Notes: generated by a model not told the origin, from the letters alone. Positions 1 through 4,394 are shown, numbered from the stretch's first letter. The stretch: DNA of 5,770 nt from an uncultured Clostridia bacterium (GCA_947632425.1 CANRPG010000132.1:1-5770), one strand, 5' to 3'. Program-made: numbers and translations.

Positions 1-1
1 G

Positions 2-76
2 ATAGCGGTCGCGATAGGCTGGATACTCGGCGAAACGATAATTTACCTGCTCCACCGCAACGACAAAAAAGAATAA
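2..76 (+). CDS. C-terminal end of a short hydrophobic protein (partial)
   Basis: Only the last 24 codons are in the window and the start lies to the left. The visible end reads as a hydrophobic, probably membrane-spanning segment (IAVAIGWILGETIIYLL) followed by a charged tail HRNDKKE and a TAA stop. The frame is open from the window edge, and a strong intrinsic terminator begins 5 bp after the stop, which supports real coding. One helix plus a basic tail is typical of small membrane proteins such as holin-like or type I toxin peptides, but also of the last helix of any larger membrane protein. The two cannot be separated here. It converges on the 445-residue gene of the other strand. Confidence 0.5.
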   Translation: MAVAIGWILGETIIYLLHRNDKKE

Positions 77-81
77 CATAA

Positions 82-118
82 AAAGGAGAGCGCCAAATGA
101 CGTTCTCCTTTGTTTTTT
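82..118. terminator. Bidirectional intrinsic terminator
   Basis: An 11-bp stem pairs AAAGGAGAGCG (82-92) with CGTTCTCCTTT (101-111), with one G:U pair and an 8-nt loop. On the plus strand it is followed by G and six T (113-118). On the minus strand the stem runs directly into TTTTTATG. It therefore fits the ends of both convergent genes, the partial one on its left and the 445-residue gene on its right. Confidence 0.85.
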
Positions 119-146
119 AGTTCGTAAAGCTATAAACGCTTTCATT

Positions 147-1484
147 TCAGTCGTCTTCAGAGTCCTCATCGTCTTCCGTACTGAACGGGTTTGCTTTGCC
201 ATTCATCTTTTCGAGCGCAGCCGCAAACGAAAACTTTGAAACTCTGCCCTTGCGCAGGGTCTGAACGTCTTGCATACTTACCGTGCAGTTGCTGCCCGAC
301 TTCATTCTGATAAGACGTGATACCTCTGCAAGCATGCCCTCGGGCAGGGTGAGAGAATCAAGGCTTATGTTCGCACCGTCGCAGGAAGTTATATCTTTGT
401 CGTACAACCCCTCGGTGTTTTGATCCGTAATAGTGCAGTCGTCAAGGCACACATCGCAGCCGTCGCCTATTTTTGCGATTATCATCGAAAAGGCTTTCAT
501 AGTAAGCGTAGAACCTGAAAGATCCATATGACTGCCGTCCGATGCACAGCCTATATCCACATATTCCGGATCATCGCAGGGTGTAACAGTGCAGCCGTTG
601 AAATCAACTTCGCAGTCGTTGCCTATAGTTGCGAGCATATTGGCAAATCCCTTTTCGTTTACCTCTGTGTCAGACATATCTATGCTGCTGCCGTCGCAAG
701 CATGGCTAAGATGTTTCTTAGCACTCTTGGCTGTAACCGACACTTTTTTGCCGCTGCCGTCCGCACTGCCGCTGTGATCTGCCTGCTTGGAATACAGCTG
801 CTCGTATGCCATGTCCTCCATATCTGCGTAACTTTCGTTATCCTTTGCAGGGAACATGGTCTGTTCGGCATGCATTGCGGTGAACACAAAAGTAACATAT
901 TCGCACTCGCCGGTGCTGAACGGTATCTCGTATACTCTCAGCAGTCCGCCGTCAGGTTTTTTCTTACTAAACAGCGGCTTGTAACTGCTTTTGTCTATTT
1001 TGTATACGCAGCCGTCAGCCTTTTCAGCCCCGGTCGGCGCTTCGTCTTTGTGGGCTATCACTGAAAAGCGGCTCGTGGCGTCGTTGGTGGAATTATATCC
1101 GCCGTGAAGTTCAAAGCGGAACACTCCCTCGGTGTTTGCGCCAAGCTTTTTTGTAGACATTATCTCTGTCCACGACCATTTCCAGTCGCCGATAGTGAAG
1201 CATTCTACGTTCCTGCCCGACTCATCGGTAATGAACATTTTTGCGCCTGTGTTGCTTTCGCAAAGCGTGTTGAAATGAAAATCTCTTGCATTAAAGTTTA
1301 TAACATTACTCATATTTCTGACCTCCGAATTTTCCGAGGTCGGGTCATGAGTATCCAGCATTTTTACAGAACAGTCGCTTGTGTACTCCGCCCGACCGTT
1401 TTTCACAAGTCCCCTTGCCCTTTTAGGGTAGGTAAGACCTATCTGCTGTCCTTTTTTGTCCGTTACGATAATGTTTTTTGTCAT
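147..1484 (-). CDS. Hypothetical 445-residue protein: YPKRA-motif N-terminus, beta-rich middle, three cysteine-containing repeats
   Basis: No function recognised. Residues 1-45 form a compact module with the motif TYPKRARGLVKNGRAEY, which I know from the start of many uncharacterised Clostridia proteins. Residues 58-225 look like a mixed beta domain (IGDWKWSWTEI, FRFELHGGYN, RVYEIPFSTGE, FTAMHAEQ). A Ser/Gly/Lys linker (about 235-258) leads to three repeats of about 52 residues (262-301, 313-352, 368-402) that share DGS-x-(I/M)-D and IG-x-x-C-x-V. The end is strongly acidic (STEDDEDSEDD). There is no signal peptide or membrane helix, so it is probably cytoplasmic. The chosen ATG has a good ribosome binding site (AAGGGGGAAG) and matches the start I expect for the N-terminal module. 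A second, well-spaced ribosome binding site precedes Met58 (see that entry). The repeats might bind metal or a ligand through their cysteines, which is only a guess. The gene has its own consensus promoter and appears monocistronic. Confidence 0.85.
   Translation of the reverse strand: MTKNIIVTDKKGQQIGLTYPKRARGLVKNGRAEYTSDCSVKMLDTHDPTSENSEVRNMSNVINFNARDFHFNTLCESNTGAKMFITDESGRNVECFTIGDWKWSWTEIMSTKKLGANTEGVFRFELHGGYNSTNDATSRFSVIAHKDEAPTGAEKADGCVYKIDKSSYKPLFSKKKPDGGLLRVYEIPFSTGECEYVTFVFTAMHAEQTMFPAKDNESYADMEDMAYEQLYSKQADHSGSADGSGKKVSVTAKSAKKHLSHACDGSSIDMSDTEVNEKGFANMLATIGNDCEVDFNGCTVTPCDDPEYVDIGCASDGSHMDLSGSTLTMKAFSMIIAKIGDGCDVCLDDCTITDQNTEGLYDKDITSCDGANISLDSLTLPEGMLAEVSRLIRMKSGSNCTVSMQDVQTLRKGRVSKFSFAAALEKMNGKANPFSTEDDEDSEDD
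279..701 (-). repeat. Three tandem ~52-residue coding repeats in the 445-residue protein
   Basis: Residues 262-301, 313-352 and 368-402 align. DGS-x-ID recurs at 264, 316 and (as DGANIS) 369. IGNDC-x-V (287-293) matches IGDGC-x-V (339-345) and SGSNC-x-V (397-402). GCTVT (297-301) matches DCTIT (349-353). The offset is exactly 52 residues between units 1 and 2; unit 3 carries a ~5-residue insertion and has lost the last cysteine. The DNA has diverged, so this is an old duplication kept at protein level. Confidence 0.75.
1311..1341 (-). promoter_or_regulatory. Internal ribosome binding site and start (Met58) under a hairpin
   Basis: On the minus strand, GGAGG (CCTCC at 1322-1326) lies 8 nt before an in-frame ATG (1313-1311, Met58 of the 445-residue protein), which is ideal spacing. 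The same GGAGG forms one arm of an inverted repeat: GACCTC at 1320-1325 with GAGGTC at 1336-1341, extended inward by GAA/TTC. Initiation here would give a 388-residue protein without the N-terminal module. The hairpin could keep it off. Whether it is used is unknown. Confidence 0.45.
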
Positions 1485-1607
1485 GGGTATCTTCCCCCTT
1501 TCGTAACATTTATTGAATTGTAGTCGCTCAGCTTTCGGCAGCAGTTTTTTATTATGGGTGCCTTCCCCTTGCCGCGCTTCGTTTTTTGTAATGGGTGTCT
1601 CCCCCTC
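1473..1607 (-). repeat. Three copies of a start-site-like block in the mRNA leader
   Basis: Three ~27-bp blocks occur at 1581-1607, 1544-1570 and 1473-1500. Read on the minus strand each is a G-rich Shine-Dalgarno-like run, then ACCC, then AT(T/A/G), then A(C/T)AAAAAAC. The last block holds the real ATG of the 445-residue gene, while the first two have ATT and ATA instead. The first two blocks are 22/27 identical. The first begins about 5 nt after the predicted transcription start. The frame from the ATT of the first block to the ATG is open for 36 codons; the second block is out of frame. Confidence 0.7.
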
Positions 1608-1618
1608 TCGACAATAAT

Positions 1619-1647
1619 ATTATATAATATTTTTTTGTACCTGTCAA
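1619..1647 (-). promoter_or_regulatory. Consensus SigA promoter of the 445-residue gene
   Basis: On the minus strand TTGACA (1647-1642), a 17-bp spacer and TATAAT (1624-1619) match the consensus perfectly. The predicted transcription start is near 1612, giving a leader of about 128 nt that contains the three start-like blocks. The promoter is divergent from the one at 1676-1705; the two -35 boxes lie 28 bp apart. Confidence 0.85.
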
Positions 1648-1675
1648 GTATTTTGCTACAGACAATGCATATGTA

Positions 1676-1705
1676 TTGACAAAACGCACCTGAATGTGAT
1701 ACAAT
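1676..1705 (+). promoter_or_regulatory. Promoter of the 138-residue membrane protein gene
   Basis: TTGACA (1676-1681), an 18-bp spacer and TACAAT (1700-1705). The transcript should start near 1710-1712, so the ribosome binding site GGAGG (1712-1716) would lie at the very 5' end and the leader would be only about 15 nt. Confidence 0.7.
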
Positions 1706-1725
1706 AGCGACGGAGGCTGAACGAG

Positions 1726-2142
1726 ATGCAAAAATTATCTGACCGCATTTTACATATTACTGTCACGCTTTTTGAATGCTTATTGTGCGGCTTTTTGTTT
1801 AATATTACAGCGTTTCTCGGCGCGGCTCTGCACCCTGTCTTTGCATTTGTGATTTTTCCTGCGGTGTATTTATTTGTACAGCTTATCTTTTTCATGCACC
1901 AAAGCAAAAGCGGCAGTTATTATCTATCGGTCGTATTAACTATAGTATTTGCCGCTTTGGTATTCATGTTTGGCAGAAAGCCTTTGTTTTATCACGTGTT
2001 TTCGGCAGTCAACAAAAATAGCGCAGACAATATGGGTGTGATAGCGGCTGTTATGCTCAACGCTGCGGCGCTGAATGTGGCAATTATATTGAGCTTTATT
2101 GCAAAGCTGAAAAACAAAAAGAGCGCCAAAACGGTCGCTTAG
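1726..2142 (+). CDS. Hypothetical four-helix membrane protein, 138 aa
   Basis: No family recognised. Four hydrophobic stretches are visible at about residues 9-31, 36-58, 65-83 and 103-127, with a lysine-rich C-terminus (KLKNKKSAKTVA) that should lie in the cytoplasm. No enzyme motif, metal site or transport signature is apparent. The start is supported by GGAGG ending 9 nt before the ATG and by a promoter immediately upstream. A bidirectional terminator follows 19 bp after the stop, so it is a single-gene unit. It diverges from the 445-residue gene and converges on the zinc-ribbon gene, and neither neighbour suggests a role. Base composition and codon use look ordinary for the window. Confidence 0.8.
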   Translation: MQKLSDRILHITVTLFECLLCGFLFNITAFLGAALHPVFAFVIFPAVYLFVQLIFFMHQSKSGSYYLSVVLTIVFAALVFMFGRKPLFYHVFSAVNKNSADNMGVIAAVMLNAAALNVAIILSFIAKLKNKKSAKTVA

Positions 2143-2161
2143 ACCATTTGGGAATAAAAAT

Positions 2162-2188
2162 AAAAGCATCGCTCAGTGCGGTGCTTTT
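2162..2188. terminator. Bidirectional terminator between convergent genes
   Basis: AAAAGCATCGC (2162-2172) pairs with GCGGTGCTTTT (2178-2188) over 11 bp with one G:U pair and a 5-nt loop. On the minus strand the stem is followed by ATTTTTATT, a good U-tract for the zinc-ribbon operon. On the plus strand the tail TTTTGTATTTG is weaker but usable for the membrane protein gene. Confidence 0.8.
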
Positions 2189-2208
2189 GTATTTGTATAA
2201 CAATATTT

Positions 2209-2943
2209 TTACTGCGGCTTGTTCATCGGTGCGCCGCACGCCATACAGAAAAACGGCGCTGAGCTGTCCTCTTTTCCGCATCTCGGGCAGACAGTAACGG
2301 GCGCAGTCTGTGCAGGTTGCTGCTGCGCTGCCTGCGGTATCTGAACTTCGTCCATAGTCGGCGCAGGTTTTGCCTGACCGCAGCCGGAGCAGAATTTTGC
2401 ATTGTTGGTTTTTCCGCAGTTGGGGCAAGTCCATTCTTCGCCCGTCTGCAAAGTTTTCGGTGCGGCAGGCTGCTGAATGGGTACGCCTGCGCGCTGAGCT
2501 CTCAAAGCCTCCATTATCTGCAAACGCGCGGTGATAAGATCGCGGTAGTGGTTTTGCAGCACTTCGTTCGCGGCTATCGGGTATGAAGAAGTTATCTGAT
2601 TGAAAACATACTCAGCATTCTCGGGAGAATAACTTGGCAGGCTGTCGCACATCTTGCAAAGCTCTGTAAAAGCCTTTTTGCCTTGTGATTTTGTCATAGC
2701 CTTGTAGTTGAATTTGAGCATCTTGTACTCTTGCTTTGATATCTCTTTGCCCCTCTCGCAAGTGCCGCAGCAGGTGTAATGACCCTTTGTCAGCATAAAT
2801 ATCGGTATGTAGCATATGTGTATGCGAAAAACAACTTTAGCCAGATACGCAGGCATGAAGTCGCAGCAGCTTGAGCAATACTGATACCCCATAAACTGCT
2901 TTTTCTTCAGCACATTTCCCCAGCCGTAAACTATCATAGCCAT
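2209..2943 (-). CDS. Zinc-ribbon protein, 244 aa, with three Cys-rich sites
   Basis: The N-terminus (MAMIVYGWGN, then CSSC at 23-26, a hydrophobic IHICYIPIFML at 41-51, and CCGTCERG at 58-65) matches the small zinc-ribbon family whose members begin with a GWG or GFG strand (Pfam zinc_ribbon_15 type, from memory). Residues 67-155 are a polar, probably helical region. Two further zinc ribbons follow: CPNC (173-176) with CSGC (185-188), and CPRC (219-222) with CMAC (233-236), separated by a Gln/Ala/Pro-rich linker (197-216). Such ribbons normally bind one zinc each and mediate protein or nucleic acid contacts; the target is unknown. The start has AAAGGAGA 7 nt upstream. It is the second gene of an operon, 18 bp after the 182-residue gene, with its ribosome binding site in that gap, and it ends at the shared terminator. 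Confidence 0.85.
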   Translation of the reverse strand: MAMIVYGWGNVLKKKQFMGYQYCSSCCDFMPAYLAKVVFRIHICYIPIFMLTKGHYTCCGTCERGKEISKQEYKMLKFNYKAMTKSQGKKAFTELCKMCDSLPSYSPENAEYVFNQITSSYPIAANEVLQNHYRDLITARLQIMEALRAQRAGVPIQQPAAPKTLQTGEEWTCPNCGKTNNAKFCSGCGQAKPAPTMDEVQIPQAAQQQPAQTAPVTVCPRCGKEDSSAPFFCMACGAPMNKPQ

Positions 2944-2961
2944 AGCACATTCTCCTTTGTG

Positions 2962-3510
2962 TTACTTTAAATACTCTGCAATAGCGTCATCGCTCCACAC
3001 CTGAACTTCTATGTATCTCTCGGGGCCCAGTTCACCGTTTGGGTTCCACTCCTGCGGCAGACCGTATTCCTCGATAACTTTAAGTATCTGCTCGTAGTTG
3101 TACACCTTGCCGCGGTAGGGCTTGTTGTCGCTCTCCTCCAGCGGGCTGAAATTCAGCGGCATATCGCCGTATGTGAACGAGATAGTATCTTTGTTGAATT
3201 TCTCTATCGGTATCTTTATGAACGCGCTGTTCTGATACCACTCGCTCATCCACTTGCAGTATTCTACCACCATATACTGCGGATAAGTTCTCTGCGGTTT
3301 GCCGCCTATCTCGACGAATTTGTCGTAGGCTATCTTTTCGTACTGGCGGCGGCGCATCATGTAAAGAACATCTCTCTGCGCAGGCTGAGAGTACGGCTTT
3401 GTTTCGCGCATATCGAGAAGTATCTGCTTCGCCTCGTCATCTGAAAGCGCCGATAGATTTTTGAAAGGTCCAATTTCCTGATCGTAATAATGATAAAGGT
3501 ATATCGCCAT
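2962..3510 (-). CDS. Conserved hypothetical protein, 182 aa
   Basis: I recall similar unnamed proteins in Clostridia, beginning with a YHYYD...IGPF pattern and ending in LPQEWN...GPERYIEVQVWSD, but no function is known to me. It is soluble and rich in aromatic and charged residues, with no signal peptide, membrane helix or obvious catalytic motif. The region 77-115 (YPQYMVVEYCKWMSEWY, then IKIPIEKFNKDTISFTYGD) looks like the conserved core. The reading frame is open 20 codons further upstream (ATG at 3570), but I chose the ATG at 3510: it has AAGGAG 7-8 nt before it, the family-like sequence begins there, and the extra residues would be AT-rich leader overlapping the promoter. It is the first gene of a two-gene operon with the zinc-ribbon protein. 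Confidence 0.85.
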   Translation of the reverse strand: MAIYLYHYYDQEIGPFKNLSALSDDEAKQILLDMRETKPYSQPAQRDVLYMMRRRQYEKIAYDKFVEIGGKPQRTYPQYMVVEYCKWMSEWYQNSAFIKIPIEKFNKDTISFTYGDMPLNFSPLEESDNKPYRGKVYNYEQILKVIEEYGLPQEWNPNGELGPERYIEVQVWSDDAIAEYLK

Positions 3511-3576
3511 GTTGCTGCTCCTTAAAATGTAAATGTATATATTTTGCATAAAGTGTTCGGTATTATCCAACTTACC

Positions 3577-3611
3577 ATTATATCATAAAAGCGTAAGCGT
3601 TATGATATAAT
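3577..3611. promoter_or_regulatory. Inverted repeat carrying back-to-back extended -10 boxes
   Basis: ATTATATCATAA (3577-3588) and TTATGATATAAT (3600-3611) are perfect 12-bp inverted arms around an 11-bp spacer. Each arm contains the extended -10 motif TGATATAAT, pointing outward. The minus-strand copy (3585-3577) is well placed to start the 182-residue gene's operon, about 60 nt before its ATG. Neither direction has a good -35. The symmetry could also be a regulator's binding site. Confidence 0.5.
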
Positions 3612-3612
3612 T

Positions 3613-3699
3613 GTCCGATACGTCGGGAGCAGACCTTTTGGGTCTGCGTATCGACGAGGACATAAAAATATAATGAAATCATTTATGATTTTATTATAT
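3613..3699. other. Two adjacent inverted repeats in a gene-free region (possible small RNA or leader structure)
   Basis: A GC-rich hairpin has the core GCAGACC (3629-3635) with GGTCTGC (3641-3647). Its outer part can close two ways: CGATACG (3616-3622) with CGTATCG (3647-3653), or CGTCG (3621-3625) with CGACG (3652-3656) plus GTCC (3613-3616) with GGAC (3658-3661). Immediately beyond lies an AT-rich 14-bp stem, 3668-3681 with 3686-3699, with one G:U and a TTTA loop. A further TGATATAAT motif on the minus strand sits at 3701-3693. No open reading frame with a ribosome binding site is present. It could be a short plus-strand RNA started at 3603-3611, or part of a longer leader for the minus-strand operon. 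Confidence 0.4.
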
Positions 3700-3766
3700 C
3701 ACGTCAGGCGCACAAAAGCAAGAGTAAAATTAAATTTTTTATATAATTTTGTCGGCTGTGCCTTTA

Positions 3767-3796
3767 TTGACATAAGCCGACTGAATATGTTATAAT
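3767..3796 (+). promoter_or_regulatory. Sense promoter of cassette 1
   Basis: TTGACA (3767-3772), an 18-bp spacer and TATAAT (3791-3796), preceded by TGT, which makes an extended -10. The predicted start is near G3803. The -35 box lies inside a 7-bp inverted repeat (GTCGGCT 3751-3757, AGCCGAC 3775-3781) that is absent from copy 2 and might be an operator. Confidence 0.8.
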
Positions 3797-3837
3797 ATAT
3801 TTGCACCGGTGAAGTGCGAAAACGGTAGCGGCTATTT

Positions 3838-3876
3838 CTCCCGTTTCTCCTCTGTAAGAGGTAAAAGGGAGGTGAG
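3838..3876 (+). promoter_or_regulatory. Ribosome binding site of peptide 1, masked by a leader hairpin
   Basis: The Shine-Dalgarno GGGAGG (3867-3872) ends 8 nt before the ATG. CTCCC (3838-3842) can pair with GGGAG (3867-3871), and an inner stem CCTC (3849-3852) with GAGG (3858-3861) stabilises it. The fold would limit translation of the peptide until it opens. Confidence 0.55.
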
Positions 3877-3880
3877 TATT

Positions 3881-3955
3881 ATGGATCATCTGACATTGAT
3901 ACTCATTATAATTATTCTGTATTACATTGATAAGATCACGAATAATAGAAAATAA
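3881..3955 (+). CDS. 24-residue hydrophobic peptide, putative type I toxin (cassette 1)
   Basis: The peptide starts MDHLTLILIIIILYYI, a single hydrophobic helix of about 13 residues, and ends DKITNNRK, a basic polar tail. That layout is shared by membrane-acting toxins of type I toxin-antitoxin systems (TxpA, Fst, Ibs and holin-like peptides), although I do not recognise a match to any of them. Coding is supported by a strong ribosome binding site with correct spacing, a consensus promoter, a structured leader of about 78 nt, a hairpin overlapping the stop codon, and an antisense promoter directed at its 3' end. A second peptide with the same layout but different sequence stands at the same place in the neighbouring copy. 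It is far below usual gene-finder length limits. It could instead be a small regulatory membrane peptide. Confidence 0.7.
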   Translation: MDHLTLILIIIILYYIDKITNNRK

Positions 3956-3987
3956 CCGCCCACTCTTCCAAAATGCGGCGGTTATTT
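3950..3987. terminator. Hairpin over the stop of peptide 1, terminator of the antisense RNA
   Basis: AAATAACCGCC (3950-3960) pairs perfectly with GGCGGTTATTT (3977-3987) around a 16-nt loop. On the minus strand it is followed by TCTATTATT, so the antisense RNA should end near 3945. On the plus strand the tail (TTATTTAATCG) is poor in T, so sense transcripts may stop only partly here. The left arm includes the TAA of the peptide gene. Confidence 0.7.
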
Positions 3988-4000
3988 AATCGTTCATAAG

Positions 4001-4040
4001 GGAGACAGCCGCTATCGTACCAGCCGGTGCTCCTTTTTCT
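4001..4040 (+). terminator. Distal 3' hairpin and likely sense terminator, cassette 1
   Basis: GGAG (4001-4004) pairs with CTCC (4030-4033), enclosing a bulged stem with GCT (4011-4013) and AGC (4022-4024), followed by five T (4034-4038). A sense RNA ending here would be about 237 nt. This segment also complements the sense 5' leader in three blocks (see findings) and is the template for the antisense RNA's 5' hairpin. Confidence 0.55.
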
Positions 4041-4046
4041 ATTTAT

Positions 4047-4075
4047 ATTATACACCAAAGGAAATTATTTGTCAA
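4047..4075 (-). promoter_or_regulatory. Consensus antisense promoter of cassette 1
   Basis: On the minus strand TTGACA (4075-4070), a 17-bp spacer and TATAAT (4052-4047) match the consensus perfectly. It should be stronger than the sense promoter, whose spacer is 18 bp, as expected when an antitoxin RNA must exceed toxin mRNA. It is divergent from the sense promoter of cassette 2, with the -35 boxes 24 bp apart. Confidence 0.85.
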
Positions 4076-4099
4076 GGGGTTTTTGAAAAGCTGCGCATG

Positions 4100-4129
4100 T
4101 TGACAAGTATCGACTGAATATGTTATAAT
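4100..4129 (+). promoter_or_regulatory. Sense promoter of cassette 2
   Basis: TTGACA (4100-4105), an 18-bp spacer and TATAAT (4124-4129) with the same TGT extension as copy 1. The predicted start is near G4136. From 4111 onward it is identical to copy 1, but the inverted repeat around the -35 of copy 1 is missing. Confidence 0.8.
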
Positions 4130-4169
4130 ATATTTGCACCGGTGAAGTGCGAAAACGGTAGCGGCTATT

Positions 4170-4224
4170 CTCCCTCTCTATCCTAAACAGACTTTGTTCT
4201 GAATACATAGGGGCTGGGAGGTGA
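4170..4224 (+). promoter_or_regulatory. Ribosome binding site of peptide 2, masked by a leader hairpin
   Basis: The Shine-Dalgarno GGGAGG (4216-4221) ends 8 nt before the ATG. CTCCC (4170-4174) can pair with GGGAG (4216-4220). Nested stems CCTA (4182-4185) with TAGG (4208-4211) and CAGA (4188-4191) with TCTG (4198-4201) fill the interior. The outer helix is the same as in copy 1, while the interior is longer and unrelated. Confidence 0.55.
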
Positions 4225-4229
4225 TATTT

Positions 4230-4310
4230 ATGGGTATAGCAAGTATTGCTCTGACCATAGTGCTTCTCGTTGTGATAAATGAGATCATTAAGAATATCAA
4301 GAAAAAATAA
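4230..4310 (+). CDS. 26-residue hydrophobic peptide, putative type I toxin (cassette 2)
   Basis: The peptide starts MGIASIALTIVLLVVI, a hydrophobic helix of about 15 residues, and continues NEIIKNIKKK, a strongly basic tail. It has the same layout, spacing and control signals as the 24-residue peptide of cassette 1: the ribosome binding site is 8 nt from the start, the leader hairpin masks it, and the terminator hairpin overlaps the TAA. Apart from hydrophobicity the two sequences are not alike, which suggests that a basic-tailed membrane helix is what selection keeps. Membrane insertion is inferred from sequence only. Toxicity is inferred from the locus architecture. Confidence 0.7.
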   Translation: MGIASIALTIVLLVVINEIIKNIKKK

Positions 4311-4339
4311 CCGCTCGCTCCCAATGCTGAACGGTTATT
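4306..4339. terminator. Hairpin over the stop of peptide 2, terminator of the antisense RNA
   Basis: AATAACCG (4306-4313) pairs perfectly with CGGTTATT (4332-4339) around an 18-nt loop. On the minus strand it runs into TTATTTTTTCTTG, a strong U-tract for the antisense RNA. On the plus strand the following bases (CAATCG) lack a U-tract, so sense transcripts probably read on. The loop sequence differs from that of copy 1. Confidence 0.7.
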
Positions 4340-4354
4340 CAATCGTTTTATAGA

Positions 4355-4394
4355 GGAGACAGCCGCTATCGTACTAGCCGGTGCTCCTTTTTCT
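4355..4394 (+). terminator. Distal 3' hairpin and likely sense terminator, cassette 2
   Basis: It has the same structure as 4001-4040: GGAG (4355-4358) with CTCC (4384-4387), then five T (4388-4392). One base differs from copy 1, in the loop region (T4375 in place of C4021). A sense RNA ending here would be about 257 nt. Confidence 0.5.

Larger units (their letters stand above)
3945..4040 (-). ncRNA. Putative antisense antitoxin RNA of cassette 1
   Basis: Its ends are predicted from the promoter at 4075-4047 (start near 4040) and the hairpin at 3987-3950, giving about 95 nt. It is complementary to the last few codons and the 3' untranslated part of the peptide mRNA but not to its ribosome binding site. 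This is the geometry of 3'-overlapping pairs such as txpA/RatA. Its 5' part folds as a bulged hairpin (complement of 4001-4033) and its 3' part is the terminator hairpin. It has no open reading frame. Confidence 0.6.
4298..4394 (-). ncRNA. Putative antisense antitoxin RNA of cassette 2
   Basis: Predicted from the promoter at 4429-4401 (start near 4394) to the U-tract after the hairpin at 4339-4306, giving about 95 nt. It overlaps the last few codons and the 3' untranslated region of the peptide 2 mRNA. Its 5' half is nearly identical to that of antisense RNA 1; its 3' half, including the terminator loop, is specific to this copy. Confidence 0.6.

Noticed and set aside
528..1064. 178-codon open frame on the plus strand
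   Set aside because: It lies wholly inside the 445-residue minus-strand gene, has no ribosome binding site, and its odd cysteine- and alanine-rich composition is what the opposite frame of that gene would give.
2096..2434. 112-codon open frame on the minus strand
   Set aside because: It overlaps the zinc-ribbon gene in another frame and crosses the terminator at 2162-2188. The zinc-ribbon motifs show which frame is real.
3511..3570. Upstream start (ATG at 3570) for the 182-residue protein
   Set aside because: The extra 20 codons are AT-rich and lack a ribosome binding site, while the ATG at 3510 has AAGGAG at the right distance and begins the family-like sequence.
3588..3667. 26-codon minus-strand frame starting near 3665
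   Set aside because: It has no ribosome binding site and is made of the hairpin arms, with no hydrophobic segment or other sign of a real peptide.
3803..4394. Cassettes read as miniature transposable elements with terminal inverted repeats
   Set aside because: The ends are inverted repeats, but they lie inside precisely placed promoters, a ribosome binding site and terminators. No target-site duplication is visible and the copies are in direct tandem. A mobile origin is not excluded.
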